Shown here piece after piece: positions 27,524 to 35,447 of a DNA stretch of 56,896 bases. The position numbers and the translations under genes were made by a program. A model generated the notes under the pieces. It ran no database searches. It was given only the letters and a program-made list of their open reading frames with translations, and was not told the DNA's origin. Source of the DNA: Streptomyces tailanensis (lineage in GTDB: Bacteria > Actinomycetota > Actinomycetes > Streptomycetales > Streptomycetaceae). Within the stretch, counting starts at the first letter, position 1. Each line of letters opens with the position of its first letter. The stretch is from NCBI RefSeq assembly GCF_008386495.1, contig NZ_VTHJ01000063.1, positions 1 to 56,896 on the forward strand, read 5' to 3'.

Positions 27524-30400
27524 CTACGTGACGATGTTCACCAGCTTCGGCGCCCGTACGATCACCTTCCGGATCGGGCCCCCGGCCAGCGCCGCGACCA
27601 CCTTCTCGTCGCCCAGGGCCACCTTCTCCAGCTCCTCCTCGGAGATGGTCGGCGGCACCTCCAGGCGGGCCTTGACCTTGCCCTTGATCTGGACGACGCA
27701 GGTGACGGCCTCGTCGACGATGTACGCGGGGTCGGCGACGGGGAAGTCCTGGTGGACGACCGAGTCGGTGTGGCCCAGCTTGCGCCACAGCTCCTCGGCG
27801 ATGTGCGGGGCCAGCGGCGCGATCAGCAGCACCAGCTGCTCGGCGACCGTGCGCGGAACCGCTCCGCCCGCCTTGGTCAGGTGGTTGTTCAGCTCGGTGA
27901 CCTTGGCGATGGCGGTGTTGAACCGCATGCCCTCGAAGTCCTGGCGTACGCCGTCGATGGCCTTGTGCAGCGCCCGCAGGGTGTCCTCGTCGGGCTCGGC
28001 GTCGACCACGGTGACCTCGCCGGTCGCCTCGTCGACGACGTTGCGCCACAGCCGCTGCAGCAGCCGGAACTGGCCCACCACCGCGCGCGTGTCCCACGGC
28101 CGGGAGACGTCCAGCGGGCCCATCGCCATCTCGTACAGGCGCAGCGTGTCCGCGCCGTACTCCGCGCAGATGGACTCCGGGGTGACCGCGTTCTTCAGGG
28201 ACTTGCCCATCTTGCCCAGCAGCCTGGAGACCTTCTCGCCCTGGTAGTAGTACGCGCCGTCGCGCTCCTCCACCTCGGCGGCCGGTACCGCGAAACCACG
28301 GCTGTCGCGGTAGACGAAGGCCTGGATCATGCCCTGGTTGTACAGCTTGTGGAACGGCTCGGCGGACGAGACGTGCCCCAGGTCGTACAGGACCTTGGAC
28401 CAGAAGCGCGCGTACAGCAGGTGCAGTACGGCGTGTTCCTGACCGCCCACGTACAGGTCGACGCCGCCGTGCGGCTGGCCTTCGCGCGGGCCCATCCAGT
28501 AGCGCTCGATCTCCGGGTCGACCAGCTTCTCGGAGTTGTGCGGGTCCAGGTAGCGCAGTTCGTACCAGCAGGAACCGGCCCAGTTGGGCATGGTGTTGGT
28601 CTCGCGCCGGTACCGCTTCGGGCCGTCGCCCAGGTCCAGCGTGACGTTGACCCACTCCTCGTTGCGCGACAGCGGCGTCTCGGGCTGGGTGTCGGCGTCG
28701 TCCGGTTCGAAGGTGCGCGGCGAGTAGTCCTCGACCTCGGGCAGCTCCAGCGGCAGCATCGACTCGGGCAGCGGGTGGGCGACGCCGTCCTCGTCGTAGA
28801 CGATCGGGAAGGGCTCGCCCCAGTAGCGCTGGCGGCTGAACAGCCAGTCGCGCAGCCGGAAGTTGACGGTGCCCTGGCCGATGCCGGACCGCTCCAGCCA
28901 CTCGGTGATCCGGGCCTTGGCCTCGGCGACGGGCAGGCCGTCCAGGGAGATCTCGTCGTTGGCGGAGTTGATGATCTTCGCCTCGTACGAGGCGAAGGCG
29001 TTCTCCCATGTGGAGGTGTCCGTGCCCCGCCCGTCGGTCGGCTCGACGATGCAGTGGATCGGCAGTTCGAAGGCGCGCGCGAACTCGAAGTCGCGCTGGT
29101 CGCCGGCCGGGACGGCCATGATCGCGCCGGTGCCGTAGCCCATCAGGACGTAGTCGGCGATGAAGACGGGGATCTGCTCGCCGTTGACCGGGTTGGTCGC
29201 GTACGAGCCGATGAAGACGCCGGTCTTGTCCTTGGCCTCGGCCTGCCGCTCGACGTCGGACTTGGAGGCGGCCTGCGCGCGGTAGGCGGAGACGGCCTCG
29301 GCCGGGGTCGCGTGACCGCCGGTCCACACGTCGTGCGTGCCCTCAGGCCATTCCTGAGGCGTGAACTTCTCCACCAGCGGATGCTCGGGCGCCAGGACCA
29401 TGTAGGTCGCGCCGAACAGGGTGTCGGGGCGGGTGGTGAAGACCGTGATCTTCTCGCCGTCTACGGGGAAGTCGACGCGGGCGCCCTCGGAGCGGCCGAT
29501 CCAGTTGCGCTGCTGCAGCTTGATGGCCTCGGGCCAGTCCAGCTCGTTCAGGTCGTCCAGCAGGCGGTCGGCGTACGCCGTGATGCGCATGTTCCACTGG
29601 CGCAGCTTGGCCTTGAAGACGGGGAAGTTGCCGCGCTCGGAACGGCCGTCGGCGGTGACCTCCTCGTTGGCCAGGACGGTGCCCAGGCCGGGGCACCAGT
29701 TGACCGGCGCGTCGGAGGCGTACGCCAGGCGGTACTCGCCCAGGACGTCGGCGCGCTCGGCGGCAGTCAGGTCATGCCACCCTCGCTCACCGGGAACAGC
29801 ACGCTCACCGCTCTCGAACTGTGCGACCAGCTCGGCGATCGGGCGGGCCTTCTTCGCCTCGTCGTCGTACCAGGAGTTGAAGATCTGCAGGAAGATCCAC
29901 TGGGTCCACTTGTAGTAGTCCGGGTCGATCGTGGCGAACGACCGGCGCTTGTCATGGCCCAGGCCCAGCTGACGCAGCTGGGACTTCATGTTGCTGATGG
30001 CCGCCTCGGTGGTGATCCGAGGGTGCTCACCGGTCTGCACGGCGTGCTGCTCGGCGGGCAGGCCGAAGGCGTCGAAGCCCAGGGTGTGCAGGACGTTGTG
30101 GCCGGTCATCCGCTGGTAGCGGGCGGAGACGTCGGTGGCGATGTACCCCAGGGGGTGGCCGACGTGCAGGCCCGCACCGGACGGGTACGGGAACATGTCC
30201 ATGATGAACTTCTTGGGCCGGGCGGCCAGCTCGGGGTCGCCTGCCAGGTCACCCTTCGGGTTCGGCGCCGCGTACGTGCCCTCGGCGTCCCAGAAGTCCT
30301 GCCAGCGTGCCTCGATCTCGGCCGCGACGGCGGCCGTGTAGCGGTGTGGCGCTGCATCCACCGACATACCAGTGGCGGCAGCGGGGTTCGTCTCGCTCAT
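27524..30400 (-). CDS. leuS: Leucyl-tRNA synthetase
   Basis: 958-residue class I synthetase that charges tRNA-Leu and edits mischarged product. HIGH motif as 'GLHVGH' near residue 78; an inserted CP1 editing domain (about 250-450, 'GTGAIMAVPAGDQRDFEFA'); KMSKS as 'KMGKSLKN' near 730; an anticodon-binding and C-terminal domain at the end. ATG 30400 (MSETNPAAATGMS) is chosen because it is the first family-like start; MRI before it is unsupported. The 125 bases between the start and a 12-codon leader peptide hold an intrinsic terminator, so expression is probably controlled by attenuation in response to charged tRNA-Leu. Confidence 0.97.
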   Translation of the reverse strand: MSETNPAAATGMSVDAAPHRYTAAVAAEIEARWQDFWDAEGTYAAPNPKGDLAGDPELAARPKKFIMDMFPYPSGAGLHVGHPLGYIATDVSARYQRMTGHNVLHTLGFDAFGLPAEQHAVQTGEHPRITTEAAISNMKSQLRQLGLGHDKRRSFATIDPDYYKWTQWIFLQIFNSWYDDEAKKARPIAELVAQFESGERAVPGERGWHDLTAAERADVLGEYRLAYASDAPVNWCPGLGTVLANEEVTADGRSERGNFPVFKAKLRQWNMRITAYADRLLDDLNELDWPEAIKLQQRNWIGRSEGARVDFPVDGEKITVFTTRPDTLFGATYMVLAPEHPLVEKFTPQEWPEGTHDVWTGGHATPAEAVSAYRAQAASKSDVERQAEAKDKTGVFIGSYATNPVNGEQIPVFIADYVLMGYGTGAIMAVPAGDQRDFEFARAFELPIHCIVEPTDGRGTDTSTWENAFASYEAKIINSANDEISLDGLPVAEAKARITEWLERSGIGQGTVNFRLRDWLFSRQRYWGEPFPIVYDEDGVAHPLPESMLPLELPEVEDYSPRTFEPDDADTQPETPLSRNEEWVNVTLDLGDGPKRYRRETNTMPNWAGSCWYELRYLDPHNSEKLVDPEIERYWMGPREGQPHGGVDLYVGGQEHAVLHLLYARFWSKVLYDLGHVSSAEPFHKLYNQGMIQAFVYRDSRGFAVPAAEVEERDGAYYYQGEKVSRLLGKMGKSLKNAVTPESICAEYGADTLRLYEMAMGPLDVSRPWDTRAVVGQFRLLQRLWRNVVDEATGEVTVVDAEPDEDTLRALHKAIDGVRQDFEGMRFNTAIAKVTELNNHLTKAGGAVPRTVAEQLVLLIAPLAPHIAEELWRKLGHTDSVVHQDFPVADPAYIVDEAVTCVVQIKGKVKARLEVPPTISEEELEKVALGDEKVVAALAGGPIRKVIVRAPKLVNIVT

Positions 30401-30454
30401 GATCCTCAAAGCTCCATCGATCGTCTCTGCCAGCGGATATGTCGTCCGGAAACG

Positions 30455-30480
30455 AAAAATCCCCTCGCACAGGAGGGGAC
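30455..30480 (-). terminator. Attenuator terminator in the leuS leader
   Basis: On the minus strand, TCCCCTC pairs with GAGGGGA (7-bp perfect stem, 6-base loop), followed at once by five T. A U-tract terminator is unusual in this GC-rich genome. It lies 54 bases before the leuS start and 46 bases after the leader-peptide stop. Confidence 0.85.
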
Positions 30481-30535
30481 GCCGCGCCGATTCCGACCTC
30501 GCCGTTCATTGGCGGTCGGGACTGATCAGCGCGGC
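30481..30535 (-). promoter_or_regulatory. Alternative RNA stems of the leuS attenuator
   Basis: The end of the leader-peptide reading frame, GCCGCGC (30529-30535), can pair with GCGCGGC (30481-30487). Inside, CCGACC/GGTCGG and GCC/GGC form a second hairpin (30493-30519). A ribosome stalled on the Leu codons would cover the first strand and change the folding that precedes the terminator. Pairings seen directly; switching is inferred. Confidence 0.6.
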
Positions 30536-30564
30536 TCGCTAAGCAGAAGGCGTACGGCACGCAT
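30526..30564 (-). CDS. leuS leader peptide (12 residues, Leu-Leu-Leu)
   Basis: ATG-initiated ORF coding MRAVRLLLSEPR, then TGA. Three consecutive leucine codons read CTT CTG CTT; CTT is rare in such high-GC genomes, which makes translation sensitive to leucyl-tRNA supply. No Shine-Dalgarno is evident, but TACCCT at 30571-30576 has -10 spacing for transcription starting at the ATG, so the peptide may be on a leaderless mRNA. A terminator with U-tract follows, then leuS. This is the classic layout of ribosome-mediated attenuation. Leader-peptide attenuators have been proposed computationally for actinobacterial amino-acid genes (memory, unchecked). Confidence 0.8.
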   Translation of the reverse strand: MRAVRLLLSEPR

Positions 30565-30698
30565 GGGCTCAGGGTACCGCAGCCCCCATGGCCGTCGCGA
30601 CGAGGTTCCCGCCCGGTCGCGACGATGTTCCGGCCCCGTCGCGACGGCTCGTCGACACCGAGTCGCGGTGTGTCAGCCACGAGAACCGGCCAAAAAAG

Positions 30699-30713
30699 TT
30701 GAACAACGTTCAA
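30699..30713. promoter_or_regulatory. Inverted repeat TTGAAC-N3-GTTCAA, probable operator
   Basis: Perfect 6-base arms with a 3-base spacer, 48 bases upstream of the candidate -35 of the redox operon and 123 bases from the leuS leader -10. TetR- or MarR-type regulators use sites like this; the regulator is not encoded nearby. Confidence 0.5.
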
Positions 30714-30760
30714 ATATTACTTCGCGTAACAACCCCTAAGGGGACAACGCAGATGTGAGA

Positions 30761-30788
30761 TTGACCCTTGATAACAGCGCAATAACTC
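30761..30788 (+). promoter_or_regulatory. Candidate promoter of the redox operon
   Basis: TTGACC (30761-30766) and TAACTC (30783-30788), 16-base spacer. The predicted start near 30795 leaves about 75 bases of leader before the small ORF. Confidence 0.5.
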
Positions 30789-30868
30789 AAACCTCGTACC
30801 GCTCGGTTTGCCACGTCTTACAGTTCGACGACGGGACCGCTTTCCCGAAACTGTTCGGAGTTGCCCCT

Positions 30869-30991
30869 ATGAACCCTCGTAGCAGTAACAGCCCGCTCTC
30901 CACGCCGGGCCACTTGGCCCATGGCGCTGGGGCGGCCACCGTTCCGCTCTTCACACCCTTCAGCATGATGTGGGGAGGTATGCCGTGGTAA
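30869..30991 (+). CDS. Small ORF (40 residues) coupled to the cytochrome-like gene
   Basis: MNPRSSNSPLSTPGHLAHG begins the product, which ends 'PFSMMWGGMPW'. GGAG lies 8 bases before the ATG. Its stop (TAA 30989-30991) overlaps the GTG start of the next gene (30985) by 7 bases, so translation of one would couple to the other. Composition (Pro/Ser/Gly, C-terminal Met/Trp) is not typical of a leader for amino-acid control. No recognised family. It may be a real microprotein or a translational-coupling ORF. Confidence 0.45.
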   Translation: MNPRSSNSPLSTPGHLAHGAGAATVPLFTPFSMMWGGMPW

Positions 30992-32310
30992 CGGAGACTA
31001 CGAGCGACGGCACGGTAGACGACTCGTTGGTGGAGTTCTTCGACTTCGGTGCAGGAGTCCTGTCGCTGGTCTGTCTCACCGTTTCCGTGCTCTGGGGACT
31101 CGTCGCCCAGGACCGGATGATGCTCGCGACGCGCCAGCGGATCATGGCGCAAGCGGTGCACCGGATAACCGCGATCGCGTCGATCGTCTTCCTACTGGTG
31201 CACATCACGGTCAAGGTGGCGCTCGACCATGCCCCGTTCCTTGCCGCGCTGATCCCCTTCAGCCTCGCCTTCTCGAACGATGGGTTCGCGGGCAGGACCG
31301 TACTCATCGGATTCGGCTCGCTGGCCGCGCTACTCATGATCGCCACGGCTGTCACCGGCGCGCTCCGCAGCCGGTTCGCGAGCCCGGCGCCGGTCGCGGC
31401 GCGTTGGCGGGCATTCCACATGATGGCCTACCCCGCCTGGTGCTTCGCGCTGCTCCACGGACTCTACGCGGGTCGCGAGGCGAAGCCGATCTTCGTGATC
31501 CTGTACTCCCTCGGGCTCGTCGCCGTCGCCGGGGCGCTGATGCTGCGCGCTGCGCCGCGCCCGGTCAAGCGCCAGGTGGCCGACTGGATCACCACGATCA
31601 TGGGTGGCGACGGCCAGCGTCCCCCCGAGGTCGAAGAACTCATGAAGTCCCGCAGCGCCCTGCAGTCCCGCGAGGAGCCCGGCGACCGACGCAAGGGCGG
31701 ACAGCGCGAGGGCGGACAGCGCGACCAGATGCGCGACACCGGCCAGTTCCCGCTGCCCGGCTTCGGCGGCGGACAGAGCCCCGGCCCCGCGCTGGGCGAC
31801 CCGCTGGGGGTACCCCCGCAGCGTGCGGCGTCCGCCCCCGCGGCCGACTCCGGCCCCGGCTTCGCCGCCGCCTACCGCGCCGTGTCGATGACCCCGCGCG
31901 CCGCGGAGCCCACGGCGCCCTACCTGACCCAGCAGCAGCCACCGCTGGACATGCAGCCCACCCAGGCCATGCCGCGCATGGACGACGGCTCGACCACGGG
32001 AAGCACCCGCTGGCCCGCGCCGTCCCCGCCGCCGGTCGGCGAGGCACCCCCGTCGGCGTACGACCCGATGCAGGACACCTTCGCCGGGCAGGCGTTCGCG
32101 GGCGACGGCCAGACCTATCCGGGCCAGGCGCACCAGGCGACTCCCGAAACTTTTTACGGAACGCCTGAGACGAACGCCCCCTACGGCACGTACAACCCGA
32201 ATGACACGTACAACAGCGGTCCCGCCACTGAAACGCTGCCCGGCTACGACTACGACCAGCCGCCGGGCTCAGGCGAACCCTGGAACGCGCCTTCCGGAGG
32301 CTTTAAGTGA
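30985..32310 (+). CDS. NOX/ferric-reductase-like bis-heme membrane cytochrome
   Basis: 441 residues from the GTG at 30985 (GGGAGG, 6-base spacing). Five predicted helices in the first 190 residues. Two helices carry paired histidines: H59-x13-H73 and H145-x12-H158, the spacing of the bis-heme ligands in NADPH oxidases and ferric reductases. The last 250 residues are a soluble Pro/Gln/Gly/Thr-rich low-complexity tail. The fused FAD/NAD domain of that superfamily is absent; instead the next gene, overlapping by GTGA, encodes a NuoF-ferredoxin. Together they suggest NADH-driven electron transfer to heme in the membrane. Acceptor unknown. Confidence 0.8.
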   Translation: MVTETTSDGTVDDSLVEFFDFGAGVLSLVCLTVSVLWGLVAQDRMMLATRQRIMAQAVHRITAIASIVFLLVHITVKVALDHAPFLAALIPFSLAFSNDGFAGRTVLIGFGSLAALLMIATAVTGALRSRFASPAPVAARWRAFHMMAYPAWCFALLHGLYAGREAKPIFVILYSLGLVAVAGALMLRAAPRPVKRQVADWITTIMGGDGQRPPEVEELMKSRSALQSREEPGDRRKGGQREGGQRDQMRDTGQFPLPGFGGGQSPGPALGDPLGVPPQRAASAPAADSGPGFAAAYRAVSMTPRAAEPTAPYLTQQQPPLDMQPTQAMPRMDDGSTTGSTRWPAPSPPPVGEAPPSAYDPMQDTFAGQAFAGDGQTYPGQAHQATPETFYGTPETNAPYGTYNPNDTYNSGPATETLPGYDYDQPPGSGEPWNAPSGGFK

Positions 32311-33923
32311 ACGAGGCCCTTCCCGACGTCCCCGAAGTCCGTGTGGTGGGGCTCCCCCAGCTCACCTCGGGCTTCGACCTCGTCGAGAGACTCGACCTCC
32401 CCATGCACCTGAAGGTGCACGGTCCGCTCGAACCGATGGGCGGCGAGCAACTCGCCCAGCTGTCCGAGCGGATCAACCTGAAGGGCAGGGGAGGCGCGGG
32501 GTTCCCGTTCCACAAGAAACTGCGCTCGGTCGCCGAATCGGCGATCAAACGCGGCATCCGGCCCGTCGTGGTCGTCAACGGCAGTGAGGACGAACCCGCC
32601 TGCCGCAAAGACACGGTGCTGATCAACCGTGCCCCGCACCTCATCCTGGACGGCGCCCTGCTGGTCGCCGAGGCGCTGGGCGCCCGCCAGTTGGTCATCG
32701 GGGTGACACGTGAATCCACCGAGCGCTCGATGGAGGCCGCCCTCGCCGAGCGCGGGCTGAGCAACCGGCGGGGCGCCGCCATCCGCGCGAGCGTGCAGCG
32801 CAACCCGGTCCGCATGGTCACCGGCGCGGCCGGCTCGCTGATCCGTTCGATCGACGGCGGTCCACCCATCCCGCCGGGCCGTAAGACCAGCGCGTCCAAG
32901 AGCGGTGTCGGTGGCGCGCCGACGCTGCTGTCCAACGCGGAGACCTTCGCCCAGCTGGCCATCGGCGCCCGCATCGGCGCCGAGCGGTACGGCAACACCG
33001 GCCTGTACGACGAGCCGGGCACCGTCATGCTCACCGTCTCCGGCGCGGTCGCCCGCCCCATGGTGATCGAGGCCCCCACCGGTGTGCCGCTGCGCTACAT
33101 CCTGCAGCTCGCCGGTGCGCCGCCGGTCCCGCAGGGCGTGCTGACCGGCGGCTACCACGGCAAGTGGATCGACGCCGCCACCGTCAACGAGGCGGTCGTC
33201 TCCCGGAATTCACTCGACGCCGTGGGCGGTGCGCTCGGCGCGGGCGCGATCCTGCCGATCAGTCAGGACACCTGCCCGCTCGGCGAGTCGCTCCAGGTCG
33301 CCAAGTGGCTCGCCGAGGAGAGCGCGGGACAGTGCGGTCCCTGCTACCTCGGTCTGCCGGCCGCCGCGCGCGGCATGGAGGACATCCTGGGCGGCGGCGG
33401 CCCGGCCGCCCTGGAGGCCCTCAAGCAGGTCGCCAAGAACGTGAAGCGGCGCGGCGCGTGCTCGCACCCGGACGGCTCCGCGATGTTCCTGGAGTCGACC
33501 ATCAAGGCGTTCACCGACGACCTCGCCGCGCATGTCCTCGGCAACGGCTGCGGGCGCCCCGTGGAAGGCGTGCTGCCGCTGTTCGAGGGCGGCAGGATGC
33601 CGACCGGCATTCCGGGCGGCGCGGGCGAGGAGGAGAGCGGCGCCAGCCGCCAGAAGATCTTCGTCGACTGGACGCTCTGCCGCGGCCACGGCCTGTGCGC
33701 CGACATCCTCCCGGAGGTCTTCCAGCTGGGCGCCGACGGCTTCCCGACCGTCGCCCAGGCGAAGGTCCCCCAGTACGCCGAGGCCAAGGCGCTCCGCGCG
33801 GTGCGGCGCTGCCCCGCGCTCGCCCTGCGCATCGAGGAGGACACCCGCGGCAACGCCCCGTCCCGCAACCTGCCGGTCCTCTCCCAGGGCCGCGGCCGCC
33901 GGGCTCTGGGCAGCGGTCGCTGA
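32307..33923 (+). CDS. NuoF-like NADH/FMN subunit fused to a ferredoxin
   Basis: 538 residues, GTG start with GGAGG 6 bases upstream, overlapping the previous stop (GTGA). N-terminal NuoF/Rossmann-like domain: 'LKGRGGAGFPFHKK' and 'VVVNGSEDEPACRKDT' match the FMN/NADH site; an SLBB-like segment follows. A cluster motif 'QCGPCYLG' near 341 and 'RRGACSHP' near 384 give three Cys, one fewer than the classic NuoF N3 site shows here. The C-terminal 80 residues have C-x5-C ('CRGHGLC') and a later 'RRCPAL', a [3Fe-4S]/[4Fe-4S] ferredoxin of the P450-partner type. No other Complex I genes are present, so this is a stand-alone electron-input module. Confidence 0.85.
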   Translation: MNEALPDVPEVRVVGLPQLTSGFDLVERLDLPMHLKVHGPLEPMGGEQLAQLSERINLKGRGGAGFPFHKKLRSVAESAIKRGIRPVVVVNGSEDEPACRKDTVLINRAPHLILDGALLVAEALGARQLVIGVTRESTERSMEAALAERGLSNRRGAAIRASVQRNPVRMVTGAAGSLIRSIDGGPPIPPGRKTSASKSGVGGAPTLLSNAETFAQLAIGARIGAERYGNTGLYDEPGTVMLTVSGAVARPMVIEAPTGVPLRYILQLAGAPPVPQGVLTGGYHGKWIDAATVNEAVVSRNSLDAVGGALGAGAILPISQDTCPLGESLQVAKWLAEESAGQCGPCYLGLPAAARGMEDILGGGGPAALEALKQVAKNVKRRGACSHPDGSAMFLESTIKAFTDDLAAHVLGNGCGRPVEGVLPLFEGGRMPTGIPGGAGEEESGASRQKIFVDWTLCRGHGLCADILPEVFQLGADGFPTVAQAKVPQYAEAKALRAVRRCPALALRIEEDTRGNAPSRNLPVLSQGRGRRALGSGR

Positions 33924-33931
33924 GCACGCGG

Positions 33932-33967
33932 AAGGGCGGGTCACCTCGATGGGGTGGACCCGCCCTT
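33932..33967 (+). terminator. Terminator of the redox operon
   Basis: AAGGGCGGGTC (33932-33942) pairs perfectly with GACCCGCCCTT (33957-33967), followed by CTCTCT. It starts 8 bases after the stop. Confidence 0.85.
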
Positions 33968-34016
33968 CTCTCTGCCTCTGTTCTCTGCCTCTGTCACGCT
34001 CGCCGTCAACAACGCG

Positions 34017-34044
34017 AAGACCCCGTCCACTTGGACGGGGTCTT
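34017..34044. terminator. Bidirectional terminator beside the first tRNA-Ala
   Basis: AAGACCCCGTCC and GGACGGGGTCTT form a perfect 12-bp stem with a 4-base loop, followed on the plus strand by T-rich sequence. It lies 6 bases past the 3' end of the minus-strand tRNA. Confidence 0.85.
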
Positions 34045-34049
34045 TTCTG

Positions 34050-34122
34050 TGGAGCTAAGGAGAATTGAACTCCTGACCTCCTGCATGCCATGCAGGCGCT
34101 CTACCAACTGAGCTATAGCCCC
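34050..34122 (-). tRNA. tRNA-Ala (anticodon GGC), copy 1
   Basis: 73 bases, cloverleaf intact: acceptor GGGGCTA/TAGCTCC, D-arm with AGTTGGTAGA, anticodon loop ATGGCAT (anticodon GGC), T-loop TTCAATT. Reads GCC and GCT. CCA is not encoded. Identical to the copy at 36059-36131. Confidence 0.97.
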
Positions 34123-34244
34123 TTACCTTGGTCCGCCGGGTTTCCCTGGCGGCGACGCCAACATTACCGGTCACCCGCGCGCTCCACCAAATCGTTTCCG
34201 TCGCGTGCGGATCGGGGGCGGATCGGGGGTCGATTTCGTCGCTA

Positions 34245-35447
34245 ATGTCGGCTTCCGTGACCGTGATCGCGTTCCCCGGAGTCCATCGCCGCGTCCCGGT
34301 CGCCCTGGGGGCGTGTCTGTTCTCCTTCGCCGGCTTCTGGATCGCGCAGCGGGCCGCCGACGTCTCGATGATCGACCTGATGGTCTACCGGGCGGAGGGC
34401 GAGACCGTACGGGCCGGCGGGGACCTCTACGCGCTGCGGGCGACCGAGGCCGAACTGCCCGCCACGTACCCGCCGTTCGCGGCCCTGCTGTTCACCCCGC
34501 TGACGCTGCCGGACCCGGCCTCCCTGCGCACCCTGGCGACGGCCGGGAACCTGGCCCTTCTCGTCGTCTTCGTGGGTTTCGCGCTGCGGATCGCCGGGCA
34601 CGCGCGCGTGGAGACCGTCTGGTGGGTCGCGGCGGCGGCCGTGTGGTGCGAGCCGGTGTGGACGACTCTGCGGTACGGGCAGGTCAATCTGCTGCTCGCC
34701 GCTCTGGTGTTGTGGGACCTGTCCGGGCGGCCGGGGCACCGGTGGGCCGGCGTCGGTATCGGGCTGGCGGCGGCCGTGAAGCTGACTCCCGCGCTGTTCG
34801 CGGTGTTCCTGTTCGCCACCGGCGTCGTCGCCCGGTCCAGGCATCGCTCCGGCGGGCCCTGGCTGCGGCACGCGCGCGGGGCGGCCCTCACCTTCGCAGG
34901 CGCCACCCTGCTGGCGGCGGCCGTCCTGCCGTACGACTCCTGGCAGTTCTGGACCCGTACGGTCTTCGCGGCGGGCCGGGTCGGGCATCCCGAGGACACC
35001 GCCAACCAGGCCCTGCGCGGGGTACTGGCCCGGCTGCTGCACACCCCGGAGCCCGGCATCTGGTGGCTCGCCCAGGCGGCCCTCACGGGGGCGCTGGGCC
35101 TCGCGGTCGCGGTGGCCGCCGAGCTGCGCGGACGGCGCGGCCCGGCGGTGGCCGCATGCGCGGTGACGGCGCTGCTGATCTGCCCGGTGTCGTGGTCCCA
35201 CCACTGGGTGTGGTGCGTGCCGATGGTGCTCGCGGTGGCTCGGCGACACGTGATCGCCGCCGTTCTGGCGCTGGTCTTCTTCTCGTACGCCCTGTGGTGG
35301 GTGCCACACGGACCGGGACGGCTCGAACTACGACAGAACGGCGTCGAGTTGACGCTGTCGGGCCTCTACGCGGGTGCCGGGCTGCTGTTCCTGGCCCTCA
35401 CCGGTACCGAAACGATCAGGCAGTCACGAACGAGTAGAAGCGCTTGA
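34245..35447 (+). CDS. GT87-type polyprenol-phosphate-mannose mannosyltransferase, membrane
   Basis: About 400 residues with roughly ten hydrophobic helices. It resembles the GT87 (DUF2029) family of alpha-mannosyltransferases that use polyprenyl-phosphate-mannose on the outer face of the membrane to build lipoglycans or glycoproteins. The first extracytoplasmic loop has 'SMIDLMVYRAEG', with the acidic residue expected near the catalytic site, and 'TYPPFAALLF' follows. A late 'WSHHWVW' is typical. ATG 34245 or in-frame GTG 34257 are both possible; TAATGT at 34243-34248 could be a -10 for a leaderless GTG start. Its 3' end overlaps the convergent zinc-ribbon gene by 32 bases. Confidence 0.8.
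   Translation: MSASVTVIAFPGVHRRVPVALGACLFSFAGFWIAQRAADVSMIDLMVYRAEGETVRAGGDLYALRATEAELPATYPPFAALLFTPLTLPDPASLRTLATAGNLALLVVFVGFALRIAGHARVETVWWVAAAAVWCEPVWTTLRYGQVNLLLAALVLWDLSGRPGHRWAGVGIGLAAAVKLTPALFAVFLFATGVVARSRHRSGGPWLRHARGAALTFAGATLLAAAVLPYDSWQFWTRTVFAAGRVGHPEDTANQALRGVLARLLHTPEPGIWWLAQAALTGALGLAVAVAAELRGRRGPAVAACAVTALLICPVSWSHHWVWCVPMVLAVARRHVIAAVLALVFFSYALWWVPHGPGRLELRQNGVELTLSGLYAGAGLLFLALTGTETIRQSRTSRSA

Larger units (their letters stand above)
30565..30868. promoter_or_regulatory. Divergent regulatory region between leuS and the redox operon
   Basis: 304 bases without a gene. Holds a -10-like hexamer for the leuS leader (30571-30576), three GTCGCGAC palindromes (about 30594-30650), a perfect inverted repeat at 30699-30713 and a candidate promoter for the plus-strand operon at 30761-30788. 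The stretch 30690-30790 is unusually AT-rich for this window. Confidence 0.6.

Noticed and set aside
34050..34122. Peptide-like reading of the tRNA genes (same short sequence in two ORFs)
   Set aside because: It is translation of identical tRNA-Ala genes, not protein.
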